Shown here: positions 1 through 23,679 of the stretch, piece by piece | Numbering within the stretch: position 1 is the first letter of the stretch | How the letters are laid out: every line of letters begins with the position of its first letter | Assembly: GCF_022458985.1 (NCBI RefSeq) | Contig: NC_061779.1 | Span: 15,731,001 to 15,795,000, forward strand | Length of the DNA stretch: 64,000 nucleotides | Source of the DNA: Mugil cephalus | Lineage: Eukaryota; Chordata; Actinopteri; Mugiliformes; Mugilidae | Direction: 5' to 3' | The notes under the pieces: generated by a model | Told to the model about the DNA's origin: nothing | The model's database searches: none | Seen by the model: only the letters and a program-made list of their open reading frames with translations | Made by a program: the position numbers and the translations under genes

Positions 1-71
1 TTGTGTTTTGTCTTATTTTATATTGTGTATTTATATATTGTCTTCACATTCAAACTTCTTCTTCTTCAAAG

Positions 72-639
72 TGACGTCCCAGAGTGTTTGGAAGTGACTC
101 CTGAGCCAGACCTGAGCCAGGCGCCCGACGTCACAGACGTCATAGACGTCACCCCTGTGGACGTCTCAGTGTCTCCAGACACTAATTCAGTGTCAGCCTT
201 CGCCTTGGAGGATGAGCAAGACCCAAGAGCAAAGGAGAAAACCTTCGTGAGCAGTGTCACAGAGAAGATCATTTCTCGGGCCCTTAGAAAGTCCAGGACG
301 ATCTCCTCCACCTCAGACTCCCTACAAGCCATCCACCAGCGGCTCTACACCAAGATCTGGGAGGAAGTCCAGAGCCAGGGTCTTAACATCAACCCGGACA
401 AACTGAGGGACATGGACAAGGGCATTTTCAACGACACCTGCAAACAGTTACGCTGCTCCAAATCATCTGTGTGGATTCACATTGCCTCAGTGGATCCACC
501 CATAGAAGACATCATTGTGACTTCTTTCAAAAAGCATGTGAAGAGATCAGAGGAACCAGGAGTCATCAGGAGGTTCTTCACAGCGATTGGCAGAGCCTTC
601 TGCAGACCTTCAGCCAGCCCCACAGTACTGGTGTCTTAA
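72..639 (+). CDS. Terminal coding exon of an unrecognised gene (5' part outside window)
   Basis: An open frame runs from a likely splice acceptor (pyrimidine-rich stretch ending in AG at 70-71) to a TAA at 637-639, about 188 codons. The residues encoded before 72 are hydrophobic intron translation, so the real exon probably starts at 72 in phase 2. The N-terminal half is acidic, rich in Asp, Pro, Val, Thr and Ser (repeated DVTDV-like units). The C-terminal half looks folded, with segments such as SLQAIHQRLYTKIWEEVQ and a basic end containing FFTAIGRAFCRP. This layout resembles multicopy uncharacterised teleost genes, but that is recollection and not a proven family assignment. No function is assigned. 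Upstream exons would lie left of the window. A donor-like site at 661 and an acceptor at about 823 suggest an intron in the 3' UTR. Confidence 0.6.
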
Positions 640-769
640 CTCAACATCGACATCACCATCGGTAAATATATTTTGTACAAGTTGCTGTTATATATTTTAT
701 TTCTTTAAGCACCTATCTATCATTTCTATTGTTTTGCCTTGTTCTGTTTTTGTTTTTTGCACATTTGCA

Positions 770-823
770 ACACCCTAATTTCCCCATGTTGATAATTAAA
801 CCTTATCTCATCTTATCTTCCTA
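770..823 (+). repeat. Possible LINE 3'-tail fragment with TATCT-like repeats
   Basis: Sequence resembling AATTTCCCCA followed by ATTAAACCTTATC and short CTTATC repeats looks like the 3' tail of LINE-type elements common in fish. It ends right at the putative 3'-UTR intron acceptor. A related segment in the opposite orientation is at 19928-19995. Recognition is by eye only. Confidence 0.35.
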
Positions 824-877
824 GACGAATCCACCACAGAGCTCAAGCAGGAGGTTACCTACTTCACCCCCTCTTCC

Positions 878-1009
878 CCTCCACTGTTGCTGCTAGTCAG
901 AGAGCAGTAGAGGGGTTGTTACTTCCATCTGGGGACACCTCCTCCTCCACTAGTTGCTGCTTGTCAGAGAGCAGTGGAGGAGAGGTCACCTAAATGTGGG
1001 GACACTTCC
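878..1009 (+). repeat. Imperfect tandem duplication (about 66 bp x 2), each copy able to form a hairpin
   Basis: Copy 1 (878-943) and copy 2 (944-1009) share CCTCCACT, TTGCTGCT, GTCAGAGAGCAGT, a GAGG run and GGGGACAC in the same order. Within each copy CCTCCACT pairs with the AGTGGAGG-type sequence about 25 nt downstream, so each unit could fold into a stem-loop in the 3' UTR of the first gene. Confidence 0.65.
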
Positions 1010-1175
1010 TGTTCCTGCCTGTTTGCGGGTCTGGATTTGAGCTCGTATCGTCGTCTTGATGGACACCAGTACCACCTGACATCTAGAGGGCCAGGGATCG
1101 ATTCCCTGCTTCATCTGTGCTGCTACTGCTGCTGCTGCTGACGTCTCTTCTTTTGCTACCTGTTAGCAAAATAAA

Positions 1176-1460
1176 AAAAAAACAAAAAAAAAACTCTTTG
1201 CATCTTTATATCAACAAGTTAAATAAAAGTCCATAGTTTGGACTCAGTTAAATAAAATATAATAAATAATATAATATTTAAAACAATACACAGTAAATAC
1301 TCTATGAAGCATATAACAGTATTACCCGTAGCATCATTTAATTTTAAAAATATTTAAATATTTAAATATTTAAATGGATGGGATGATCAATACGGTATCA
1401 ATTATATTGTTAAACTGTTATTTTTACAGCTCCTTGCTGTTAGGTGCTTATGCATTTGTG
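1176..1460. other. AT-rich intergenic spacer
   Basis: Very AT-rich stretch with repeated ATTTAAATATTTAAAT-like palindromic sequence around 1345-1375. No gene or known element is seen here. Confidence 0.6.
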
Positions 1461-1811
1461 CAACAAAGTATTTTCATCCACACAACTGCCGCTCACTGGA
1501 TATTTTCTCTTTTTCGGACCATTCTCTGTAAACCCTAGAGATCGTTGTGCGTGAAATTCCCAGTAGATCAGCAGTTTCTGAAATACTCAGACCAGCCCGT
1601 CTGGCACCAACGACCATAACACGCTCAAAGTCACTTAAATCCCCATTTTTCCCCATTCTGATGCTCGGTTTGAACTTCAACAAGTTGAAAGTGCTTTGAT
1701 CACCTCTACATGCACTAAATGCATTGAACTGTAGCCATGTGATTGAGTGATTAGCTATTTGTGTTCACAAGCAATTGAACAGGTCCCCCCTAATAAAGTG
1801 GCAAGTGGGTG
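1461..1811 (-). mobile_element. 5' end of a Tc1/mariner-type transposon, truncated
   Basis: On the minus strand a Tc1-type terminal inverted repeat (CACTTTATTAGG-like, near 1770-1802, next to a TA at 1812-1813) is followed by a 5' leader and the start of a transposase frame at 1683. That frame encodes a helix-turn-helix DNA-binding region with the motif DLSDFERVMVVGARRAG and then SISETADLLGISRTTISRV (about residues 16-52), typical of Tc1-like transposases. Similarity stops at about 1461, before any catalytic DDE domain, so the copy is dead and truncated. The retained reading frame is intact, which suggests a fairly recent insertion or truncation. Confidence 0.85.
1474..1683 (-). pseudogene. 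N-terminal fragment of a Tc1-like transposase (HTH domain only)
   Basis: A 69-codon remnant with the paired-like/HTH N-terminus of a Tc1 transposase. It starts at an ATG just inside the 5' terminal repeat, includes MGKNGDLSDFERV and the recognition helix region GISRTTISRVYREW, and runs out of homology before the DDE catalytic core. It cannot transpose by itself. The intact family protein is usually around 340 residues, so only about one fifth is present. Confidence 0.8.
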
Positions 1812-4800
1812 TATGTTTTAAGCAGAATTAAGAATTTAAGCAGAATTAACCATTATTAGTCTGCAGCATGTTCCGATTCAGCTTTAATTCATATCATATA
1901 ACCAACACAGTCTTCTGGACCCTTTCTGTTAGATCAGTTTTCTTGTTTGTTTATTTGTTGCTGTTTTTTTAAAGAATGTAACAATTCATGAATAAATCTG
2001 TTGTTTTTTAAACACTACACACTGTTAGAGTTAATAAAGAACCTTTGTCATGTTTAAAATCCATTGAACATTGAAATGTTGCATAAATTGTGGCAATATT
2101 GGAAGAAAAGAACAAAAATGGAGGAGCAGTTGAGCCCGAGTCTGAGTTCCTGTAAAAATCCGACCTCTTGTACAATATAAAAAGAATCATCAGCAGCTTC
2201 TTTTAATCCTCCCAACAGCCACAGAGAGTGTCAACAATAATAAAAGATACAAAATGTACAAAGGGAAGTATTAAAGAGGGGAGGGTATTGCCGTGGATGA
2301 AATCAGACACTGAATCCTTGGTGATTTTAGAGTGAAATTAATAAAACAGGAGGAGAGGATGTACGGAAAACTCCACTGTGTGTCTGAGAGGCTGATAATG
2401 AAGTGAAATGATAAAATAATTTAAAGGAATATCTTTAGAATTCACATAAGACTGAGTTAAATTGGAAAACGCCCGAGCCGTGTCGACGGAGCCTCACAGA
2501 AAAGTGGAAATAACCGTTAGAGGTTAAGTACAGGTCTAAATCAGTTTTCACATCTTTTATCGGTTTATTTTTGACGTAATTTGCAAAAATGCATTTTTAA
2601 TCCAAACTAGACATTAATGACACAATCACAGGAGGCTTTCAGATGTGTTCACAAAGGATTCCCTGCATTAAAACACTTTTGCACAATAAGTACGCACAAC
2701 TTAAAAGAGAGTAATTAACGATTAGCATGTCATGTGTTCCTTTGAGCATGTTCCTTGTTTTCTCTTGATGTTAATGCATCTTGTGCTGACATCTAGTAAG
2801 AATGTAAATTACTTGAAGCACTAGTGTATTTCAACTAGATGCATCACCATTATCGAGATGATTTTCTGGACAATTTACGTTATTTTGAAGCTACGGAGAA
2901 AATCAAGTCTCATATTTGGCCGAGCTGTAATACAGAGTAGATGATTAGCAAAATTTCATATCACATATTTTATTAATGTGAAGAAATGTAGCAAACACTA
3001 CTTTTTAGATAATTTATGATTTATTTTTAACTGGATATATCCTCCGCAGTCAATTCATTATCAGCGCCTGTACTGAAACAACTTCTCTGCTGTTATTTTG
3101 GACATGAAGATTAAACTAAGTGTTTTAGCATCAGCTAATAGTGCTATTCTAATCAGCTGCATTATACTCAGATGGTATCCAATATTCAGCCCCGTTCATA
3201 ACTCTAAATGGAACAAACATCCACGAATGGGCTCATTAATAATAAGACTTATTTGAATTTTCCATCACCAAAAACTGACGGATTTTTAACTACATTTTAA
3301 ATTAGGAGTGTATTCCAGGGCCATGTCACTGATGAAACGAGGGGGGTCAATCTTTTACTGTTTTTCACCAAAAGACTTTCAGTACTTCACATCTTAACTG
3401 CTGCTCATCGTAAAATTGTCCTGGCACCACAGTTTTTTGGCATCTGGTACAGAACTAATGGCTGAGCAACCATACTGTTTTTTTGTTTTGTTTTGTTTTT
3501 TTTTTTGTTTTTTTGTTTTGTTATGCTTTCATTTATTTCAAACTGAAGCACAGCGGGATCATTTCTTTCAATTCAGATTTTAACCTTTTTATTTGTTGCT
3601 TTAAAAAAACTGCAGGGATCCCTCTGATTCTAGGCAGGCTTCAGCAGCAGAACAACTGCGTGTTTGAAACCGACCATCATTTGTGCATATATGGAAATTT
3701 AAAGTTAAAGATGCATCTGAAAAGTCCGCAGGAAACTCACTCCGGGGCAGGCGTCAACCGTGATGTCACATCCTGTTTTTATATGAAACACATCAGAAAA
3801 TCAACACTTGAACTTGCAACAACAAGATACAAAAAATATACTTGAGGTGTAGTTTCATTCTGTTAGATTCGGGGTACACTGCAATAAGGCACCAGGGGAC
3901 ATTTAAGAAAGTATATTGCTAAAACACTATTATGCAAAGTCTATGTATCAAACCAATCTAAAATAGCCATAATTTACAATGCGCCTTTAGTCGTGTACAT
4001 TCACGAGGCACGTCTTACTTTACTAAAGCGAAACAAGGGCTTGTAATCTATCTAGCTATCTGGGGATTCTGGACAACACTATACGACACTAACTCACTGT
4101 GTAGATATTAAAATTACACGTGTAACGACAGATACAAGTATTTACTTTTTTATACAGTCTGTACATATATGCAGTTTTCCCTGTTGTATACACACACGAA
4201 TTAAAGGATGCACACACGGAGTTCTGAAGACTTGAAGCTCACGTATCAACTGTGTCAACATGACCCCGAAGTGCTAAACTCTAAGCGCATTTCTATTGTT
4301 TTTCTCTCACCCGAAATCAGTTTTACAAACCTCTGAACACAAATTGCATAATTTAGCACACTCTGTTTGCCGAGAAACACTGCCCTTCAAAATGCACCAA
4401 CCTGATTACCAATCAGTTTCATTCATGCTGCACCTGTGCAAACTCAGCGGGAAAACCACTTCAGTCGTGTGTCATAAAAGGGGCCTCGAGTGACTTATAC
4501 AGGTGTCAGATGAGGAGACGAGGCACCAAGAACACAGAGGCTGCAGCGTGTCCTCTTTCACTGCATTTTTCAATTTCTTTTTGTCAATTTAGCTGAATAC
4601 GTTTTATTGCGGTAACAAATAAAGTATTTTGTTAACCATTTACATCTCTGCACTGATTTTCTTTCGAATATTTCTTGTTGTACTTACAAATGAATTTGAT
4701 TTGCAACATATGACGTAAATCAGTCACATTTGTGCTGAAGATACATATGGCACTATAAGTACTGATTGATTCAACTGTTATTTAATTTTGGAGGCTCTGG

Positions 4801-6195
4801 TTTGTAGTAGCCTACTGTAGAACTGTATTGTGTTGTACCTGCATGTGTTTCTATTACGATAACCCCATTTTAGTCAGTGGACTAGGCTAAATAGCAATCC
4901 AGTTTAACAGCACCATAAAACCACGTCCTCCAAAACGGTCACATAGATGAATCACCACCTCAGAAACTGAATAAGTCATGAATTTGTTTTCACAGGTGTG
5001 CCTAATGATTTGGCTGGTGAGTGGACGTGAACACTTTTGATGGTTGTGTACTGAATTTATCTCATCATTATTTACTTGATACCCTGTAAGAGATAAACGT
5101 ATGACAGGTTAATGAAGAGAAAACATGGTTTTAGTGAGATTTTTTAGTGGGATTTGTGGACTACAACTAAACCTACGCTGACTGACTTTACCTTGAATTT
5201 TCTTCTTGAAGGGGCCGAGAAGAGTTTTCATGCTACGGGTTGGTTGGTCTTTCAACACTGTACAACACTTAATTCACGCCCCCCTCATTCGTTCCGACTT
5301 ATTTGGTCATTACAGCTCATTTTCCCCCAAAAAACAAAAACAACAACAACAACAAACAAAAAAACACTTTCTTTTCCAAGGCTAAATTATTCTGGGCCTT
5401 AAGTATTCTGGACTAGAGTCCCAACTGACAGGGCCAAAATAAACCTTGCCTAGTTGTGGACAGTTCAGTCAAAGAGAAGATTTACACTCGTAACAGACCA
5501 AAATAGGTAAAACTCAACAAGGTGTATTTATTATTACGTCTTCTTTCATGATTTTGAGAATAATTATATTGAGACCAACTACCAAAGTGCATGTTAACCA
5601 GGCAAATTCTATAGTATTATTATTATTATTAATATCATACATGTCACTTATAATATGGTAATATTGATTGAATTTTTTTATTATTTATTTATTTTAGATT
5701 TGCATTACAATTGCGTTTTGGAGGATTTTAATTTATGTGCAGGGTCTGAGCACTTTTTGAACCACTGGCTATCCGTCTACGTATTGCATTTTAAATTACA
5801 AAAAACAAAAACAAAAAAACACCTCAGTTAATGGAGGGAAAATGAAGAGGGCATGAGTATTTTACCCTGCTTCCTTGAATGAAACTGTTGTTTAGGTCGC
5901 AGCATGGTAGTACCGGCCATGACCAGCGGGGGGAGCCTTGCAACATGACCAGCCATGCGGTCCGGAAGACAGATGTAAATATTTTTGTGACGTTTCATGC
6001 ACATCCCCCCCATTAACAAGAAAAATCAGCTGCTGTGTCCTCGCTGCTCATGTCACCGCTGCCCCGTTTCGGCTCCTGTCAGTCCGCGTCGACCCACCTG
6101 AGCGTGTCGTTTTAGTACCAGACCTTTTTTTTCCCCACCTCCATCCTCTGCTGCTGCTCCTGTTTTCCTAAACCAGCTGGTTTCTTGCCTGTAAC
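1812..6195. other. Intergenic region upstream of map2k1
   Basis: AT-rich DNA with T-rich runs near 3480-3520 and an A/C-rich CAA repeat at about 5330-5366. No ORF here has convincing protein character. A segment at about 4260-4650 (dense unique sequence ending in AATAAAGTATTTTG) has the texture of an old transposon or retroposed sequence, but no terminal repeats could be paired. The last 200 bases, with GC-richer sequence and a pyrimidine-rich stretch at 6120-6180, probably hold the map2k1 promoter and 5' UTR. Confidence 0.6.
6020..6195 (+). promoter_or_regulatory. Probable map2k1 promoter / 5' UTR
   Basis: The sequence directly before the map2k1 ATG at 6196 becomes GC-richer than the flanking AT-rich DNA, has several CpGs (6050-6110) and a pyrimidine-rich stretch. 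No TATA box is evident, as is common for housekeeping kinase genes. The transcription start cannot be placed from sequence alone. Confidence 0.4.
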
Positions 6196-15124
<8,929 letters not shown>

Positions 15125-15145
15125 GACCTTCAGTCTACAAAAAAA

Positions 15146-15437
15146 AATAAAGCCCTTATCACACGGTCCTCTAGTGACCGATTTGTATTGTTAGTAAATG
15201 TCTTTATACTGCAACAAGTTGAGAAATTAACTGTATATTTGGTGTACAAACCTACATGCCAAGAGAAATTAACAAGCCTTGGGGCCAGCTTGCAAGCCTG
15301 CCTGATAAGCCATCTTTTTCTAATGATCAAATTATTTAATCATGACTATGCTGCTGAATCTGTGTGCTTGATATTCCTCTACACCGAGTCTTTCCAGCAC
15401 CAACAGATTGTAACCTGTGTTAGCTTCTGTGATTAAA
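15146..15437 (+). promoter_or_regulatory. map2k1 poly(A) signal candidates (15146-15151 AATAAA; 15432-15437 ATTAAA)
   Basis: AATAAA lies only 22 nt after the stop, inside an A-run, and would give an extremely short 3' UTR. ATTAAA at 15432-15437 would give a 3' UTR of about 330 nt. The rpl4 signal on the other strand (TTTATT at 15483-15488) is only about 45 bp further, so the two transcript ends nearly meet. Confidence 0.45.
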
Positions 15438-15482
15438 CTGAACTGTAATGACAGGTCTGAGTCGTGGGTTTGAAACAACAGA

Positions 15483-15488
15483 TTTATT
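15483..15488 (-). promoter_or_regulatory. rpl4 poly(A) signal
   Basis: AATAAA on the minus strand, 31 bases downstream of the rpl4 TAA. This short 3' UTR is normal for ribosomal protein mRNAs. Confidence 0.8.
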
Positions 15489-15518
15489 AATCTGAACTGA
15501 ACTCCAGTCTGTGTAGAT

Positions 15519-18840
<3,322 letters not shown>

Positions 18841-19475
18841 TTTCGGTATTTAGTTTTCGGCTCGCCGGGAACCACGCTCCACACGCTATGGCGGCCACAG
18901 TGAAAAGGAAGTTGGTAAGACATCCGGACTACTTTATGCGTCCGCCCCAAAGCATACTACTTCCGTTAGAAATACTATTTTGACGGTTCGCTTACTTAAC
19001 CCCAGATAAGGAAGACATATAAAACTAAAATGCATTTAAAAATAATTACTTCAGTAATTTTTATCAACTCATCCCGATTAAACAAAAATAACTTTAAAGT
19101 TGGTTGCTGCAGCTGGGACTATTTTTTACTCCATGTTGGCGCAGGATAAACGTAAAGACCGAACTACTTTTCTTCGGAACCTTTTTTAAAATACATTTTT
19201 TTAGTCGATTTAATAACAATATTCTCCATATGTCTTAGATGACTAATGCGCATATATACACTTTAAGAGTTTATTAATTTTTTTTACGTAAAATTAAAAC
19301 GACGACCTATGACCTAATGTCGTCACCAAAGAAGTGAGCGCGCGACTGTCAAAATATCAACAGGACCCGTTTGGTTGATTAGTCTGTTAACGTGAAACTT
19401 TATTAACTTCCTCTGTCTCTTTATTTCTAAATATTTTGCTGGAGCTGGTCACTCATACTCGCACATAACTGCGCG
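18841..19475. promoter_or_regulatory. Shared rpl4/zwilch divergent promoter region
   Basis: The two start codons face away from each other across 635 bp. On the minus strand a pyrimidine run CTTCCTTTTC at about 18902-18911 fits a 5'-TOP start for rpl4, and a GCCGCCAT sequence just inside it resembles a YY1 site often found in ribosomal protein promoters. Zwilch 5' UTR sequence should lie near 19390-19475. No TATA box is obvious for zwilch. The start sites are inferred. Confidence 0.55.
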
Positions 19476-22400
19476 ATGGGTACAAAGGTGATATCTAGTG
19501 CTAAGGAGTTTTTCAACATCCTTCGGTGGGTTTTGAAAACATAGCTTTATTAAACCGACGTTAGCACTTTTAGCTAACGTCAATATTAAGTTAATTTACC
19601 TCAAGATATGTATTGATCCGAAGTAAAGTCAGTTCTAGTAATCGTCTGTATTGTGTTGGTTCCAGATCTCTACAGGACGAGAAAGGCAGTGATCCGTATA
19701 TATTTGAGGTAATTTAATTTGCCCTGAATTAGTGTATTTCATGTTGCTGTGTCTGTTTGTGTGATGGTAGTGATATTGATATCTTGTGTGTGACAGGAGG
19801 ACATCCAAATATTGAAGATGAATGGAGACAGAATTCCGGTGGTGAATATGTACTGTGGCAACCAGACCATCTTTGTCTGTGAAAAAGCTGTGAGTATCCC
19901 GTCTACACGGCAATGATGACACGCGATGCATGATACAGACAGACAGACAGATAAATAGATGTTTTACTCATCCCAAACTGGGACATTTTTGCAGTTGTGG
20001 CAGCAATGTACAGGCAACATACTATATACTCAATATTTACAATCCTAACCACTGGATTATGTTTTGATTTTACTAGGTGCCGAAAATAAGTGAATCAGAG
20101 GATCCACAAATCACTGAGACGTCAAACTGTGCAGCAGATGATAGTGATGCAGCTGATGATGATGTCGTCAATGTGGTCCCCGCACAACTGGGACCACAGC
20201 CTCTTACAATCATGAAAGCAAGGTGACATATGCCAGGACATGTGACATTTCATCCAAATGATGCACATGCTTGTCAGATTATACACGTTGACTATAGCTG
20301 ACAAAACTCTTTTTTTTTTCTCTCTGTGTAGACAGTTGCTGTCTTGGTACACATTATCTCTAAACCCTAGTGTGTCAGCTGTGGACAACATCCCTGCCTT
20401 ACAGCCTCTGTGGGTTCGATGTGACATGTCTGACCCTGCTGGAACGACCTGGTTTGGGGCTGAAACCATTTGCATGGGAAATAAAGTCACTGGCGTCAAA
20501 TTATACTCTACTACCTGCAAAGGTATTGTTTTATCCATTCTTTTATGTCCCATCCATAAAGCAGTATCAGCACAGTGAATGAATTTTTGCCGGTTCTTGT
20601 GTTATTTTGACGTTTGAACTTAATTTTAATAGGTTCATCTGTGGACAAAAGATCTCTCTTAACCTTAGAGGAGCTGAAACAAGAACACAAAAAAAGGCAT
20701 CACTCTCCCGCAGTAAGTGAGTGTATACCCTCTTGCAAGTCAGTACCAGCGAATGTTAGTTCACTTACATCTGTCAATACTTCTGTTAATACAGACGGGC
20801 ATTAAAGGCAGTGCCAGATTCAACTTGTTTGGCTCCACTGTTGTTGAAAACACCACAATCGAGTCACAGAATAGTGTGTCCGTGGATTTCAAATGGAGCC
20901 ACGTGGAGAGTATCCTCGAGATCCCGCCCCTTTCCTCTACAGCAACACTAGTGAGCCGCAATGATTTACACTAAATAAATCATGTCTGGTGTTATTTTCA
21001 CGTTAGTTCTTACCCTGTTTGTCTTTGTCTGTGTGCAGAATATCAAAGTTTCCAGTGGAGACATGAGAAGTCCAATGTTTGAGATGTACAGGGAGCTAGA
21101 GTTTCTTCAGGTCAGTAATCTGAGGTGACCGTAACTTTTTTGCACTCAAATGAACAACTAAATTCTGTATATAATTTGTTTTATTTTAGACTCTTGCTGA
21201 TGGTTTGAGAACTGGTGAAACTGAATGGATGGAACCCGCGGAAAGCACGTCAGCTGTAAACCTGACCAAGGCCTACTTAGAAGGTGTCTGGATTTATAAA
21301 TATACATTGAATGTGATGTAATGCTGTAAGATACATTGTTTTCACTTTGTGTCGTTCTTTCAGAGCTTCGGGGAAGTGCAAAAACACCACAGGATCAGGC
21401 TGCAAAAACAGCTGAGGTGTGACAGTGATGAAAAGCATGAACGGTTTCTCCTCAGAATACACAGGGTATATTTCTTGGGTCTTCATCTTTTCTCTCCATC
21501 TTTTCTTAAAGACCACAAAGCAGGAGTCCGAGACCGACACGCCCATTTTCAACTCTTTCTTGGAAAGAGGGGATTTGGATTTTGTGGAGCAGCTGTGGGT
21601 TCGGATGAGAAAAAGTGAGTCAGTGTCTCCACAAAGAGAACTACGTGTAATTTGATTTAGTTTTATCAACAGAAATCTGCAACCATTTCACCCCTTTATT
21701 TTGTTTTTCGATCACAGGCGTGACTTCATATCAGGACATTGGCGACTGCCTCAAGTTGGTCACTGAAGCTCTAAGATATGGCGACATCAAGCCCTGGGTA
21801 TAGGATGATGCAGCTTCATTAAACTTTATTTCAAACCGAAGATTGGCCATTATCAAGTGATTTTTATTTCCTGCTTTTTTCCTCCAGATTCACAGAGACA
21901 GCAACAGCTCCCTCAGCAAGCTCATTCTGCAGTCCTACCACCAGCAGATCGATCACGTGTCTCTTACAGGTGTCACCCCTGTCAAAATGCTGCTGGAGAT
22001 GGGTCTGGACAAGATGAGAAAAGATTATATTAACTACTTGATTGGTAAGCATTTCTATTTATTTTCCCTTTGAAGCTCTTGTATTGCACTCTATGAATCG
22101 AGCCATAATTTTATCTGCTAGTTGCTGTGTGTAATCTTCTTTGTCTTCATGTGTTTGTTTCTCAGGTGAAGAATTGACAACTCTAAACCACTTGGTAAGA
22201 TTGAGAGTATTTTAATGACAAATGTATCCAAATGTCCCTCAACGAAGTACTGAGTTTTTAGTCATTTACCCCGTAGTGTTATTACCTGAGCACAGAGGTC
22301 GATCTCCAGGAGCAAGTGATCCGACTCAGAAAACTGCACCATCTGCTGGAAATTATTTTGACCTGCAGTATATTCCTGGGTTTGCCCTACGACCGACTCT

Positions 22401-23545
22401 TCCTTCTCACGCAGTGAGTCACTTTGTTTTTCCGGAGATGAATGTGTGTGTGTGAAATGCACTTCGCTGCAGAAGATAATTTAATACCTTATTTCTTTTC
22501 TTTGTCATAGATCATGTTTGCAACACTACAAAACCTCACCGTATGACGAGGAGCATGAATTTAAGCTTCAAATCAAACCTGCTCTGATCAGCCACTTCTA
22601 CCAGAAGTAAGGAAAACAAAGCTCTGTGTACTATTTGTTCTGTCTTAAGAAACTGAGATATTTTGGCATGTTGTAACACGAAGTGGTACCTGTGATATTA
22701 TTCTCTACTATTTAATATTTTTCACTATTTTATATACGTGTGTGTGTATGTATGTGTATGTATATTGTGTATACATATATATATCATTTATTTATTTATC
22801 TAAAACAGCTGCAGTTGATATTTTACCACCTTGCAAACTGTACAATTCACAAAATAATCTTGTGTGAATTGCAGGATTCTTTTTAATACAGTTATGTCAC
22901 AAATGTTCAGTCCCTCCTTAACATGGCTGATTGTTGGTAAATAAGTTACGCTTGTTACAAATGTAAATGGAACCTTTGCAAGGAGTTCTCTCACAACATT
23001 TTTTTTCTTTTTTTATGGCCTTTGAGACTGTGTAGGCTGATATATTGTTGGTAGCAGCAAGCATGCAAAATTAAAACTCATGATACATATTTAAACCCTG
23101 TTGTGGAAAACAGAATATATATTTCATTTCGTAGAACCGCATGAAACCTCCGAGACGACCTGATAAACAGGAGTTTATTGGACTAATGAATGCATTTACT
23201 GTTATGTGGGCTAATCCAATTTCTCCTCTTGGTGTGTATGTTCCACAGAGAGCATCCAGTAATGTGGGGTGTTGAGGTGTCCAGTGGCCACGGGCCTCGT
23301 GAGGTCAGGACATCCTTACAGCTCAGTGACAGACCGCTGGTTGATCACGTCATCTTCGAAACAGGTGATCTTTACCATTACACATTATATATCGATAGTG
23401 GTAACTACCCCAGTGAAGTATAGATAACACAGTTCTCCTTCAACTGTTTTTAGATCACCCAAATGAAACAGTAAATGGAGTGGACAGTGATGAACCCGCC
23501 TTCTTCTCCACCATGGTGTGCTGCAGCCTCGTCAACTTTGCATGA
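19476..23545 (+). CDS. zwilch: Kinetochore protein Zwilch, 18 coding exons, 595 aa
   Basis: Subunit of the Rod-Zwilch-ZW10 complex, which recruits dynein and the Mad proteins to unattached kinetochores in the spindle checkpoint. Exons: 19476-19525, 19666-19708, 19797-19889, 20077-20222, 20332-20522, 20633-20712, 20795-20950, 21039-21110, 21190-21283, 21364-21416, 21512-21614, 21718-21797, 21888-22044, 22166-22194, 22277-22413, 22511-22606, 23249-23364, 23454-23545; all phases agree. Family landmarks include [34 protein letters not shown] sequence, [16 protein letters not shown] and SYQDI. Human Zwilch has 591 residues. Exon 4 carries a poorly conserved Asp-rich stretch (about residues 70-90). 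Exon 14 is only 29 nt. Exon 15 begins after CCCGTAG, with in-frame stops just upstream in the intron. It is divergent from rpl4 and convergent with lctl. Confidence 0.94.
19928..19995 (-). repeat. Possible LINE 3'-tail fragment with GACA/GATA repeats
   Basis: ACAGACAGACAGATAAATAG followed by TTTTACTCATCCCAAACTGGGACA is like the short-repeat 3' end of LINE-type elements common in fish, in zwilch intron 3. It looks related to the 770-823 segment in the opposite orientation. Recognised by eye only. Confidence 0.35.
22725..22800. repeat. TA/TG/TATT low-complexity tract in zwilch intron 16
   Basis: Mixed TATA, TGTG, GTATG and TTTA repeats in the 642-bp intron between exons 16 and 17. No element recognised. 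Confidence 0.8.
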
Positions 23546-23679
23546 GTTCAGAAAGTGCACATCTAACTAACCAACACACAGTGTGTCTTCATATTTGATA
23601 TCAACATGCCTTTATATATAAGAACCTGCATCAACGCCTACAGTGACTTGTAGGGGCCTTTGTGTTATATTCTGTTTTC

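Larger units (their letters stand above)
640..1175 (+). other. 3' UTR of the first gene, with a probable intron (661-823) and poly(A) signal
   Basis: After the TAA at 637-639 there is a donor-like GTAAAT at 661 and an acceptor ending in CCTAG at about 823. The second part runs to an A-rich stretch containing AATAAA at about 1170, followed by A/C-rich sequence, the expected layout for a transcript end. The putative intron starts only about 21 nt after the stop, so it should not trigger nonsense-mediated decay. Transcript evidence is needed for the intron. Confidence 0.45.

Noticed and set aside
1080-1125. tRNA-like B box (GGATCGATTCC) suggesting a SINE or tRNA
   Set aside because: No matching A box, cloverleaf or SINE body could be found upstream.
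4200-4660. Possible transposon or retroposed sequence before map2k1
   Set aside because: Texture is suggestive (ends with AATAAAG), but no terminal repeats, target duplication or coding remnant could be paired.
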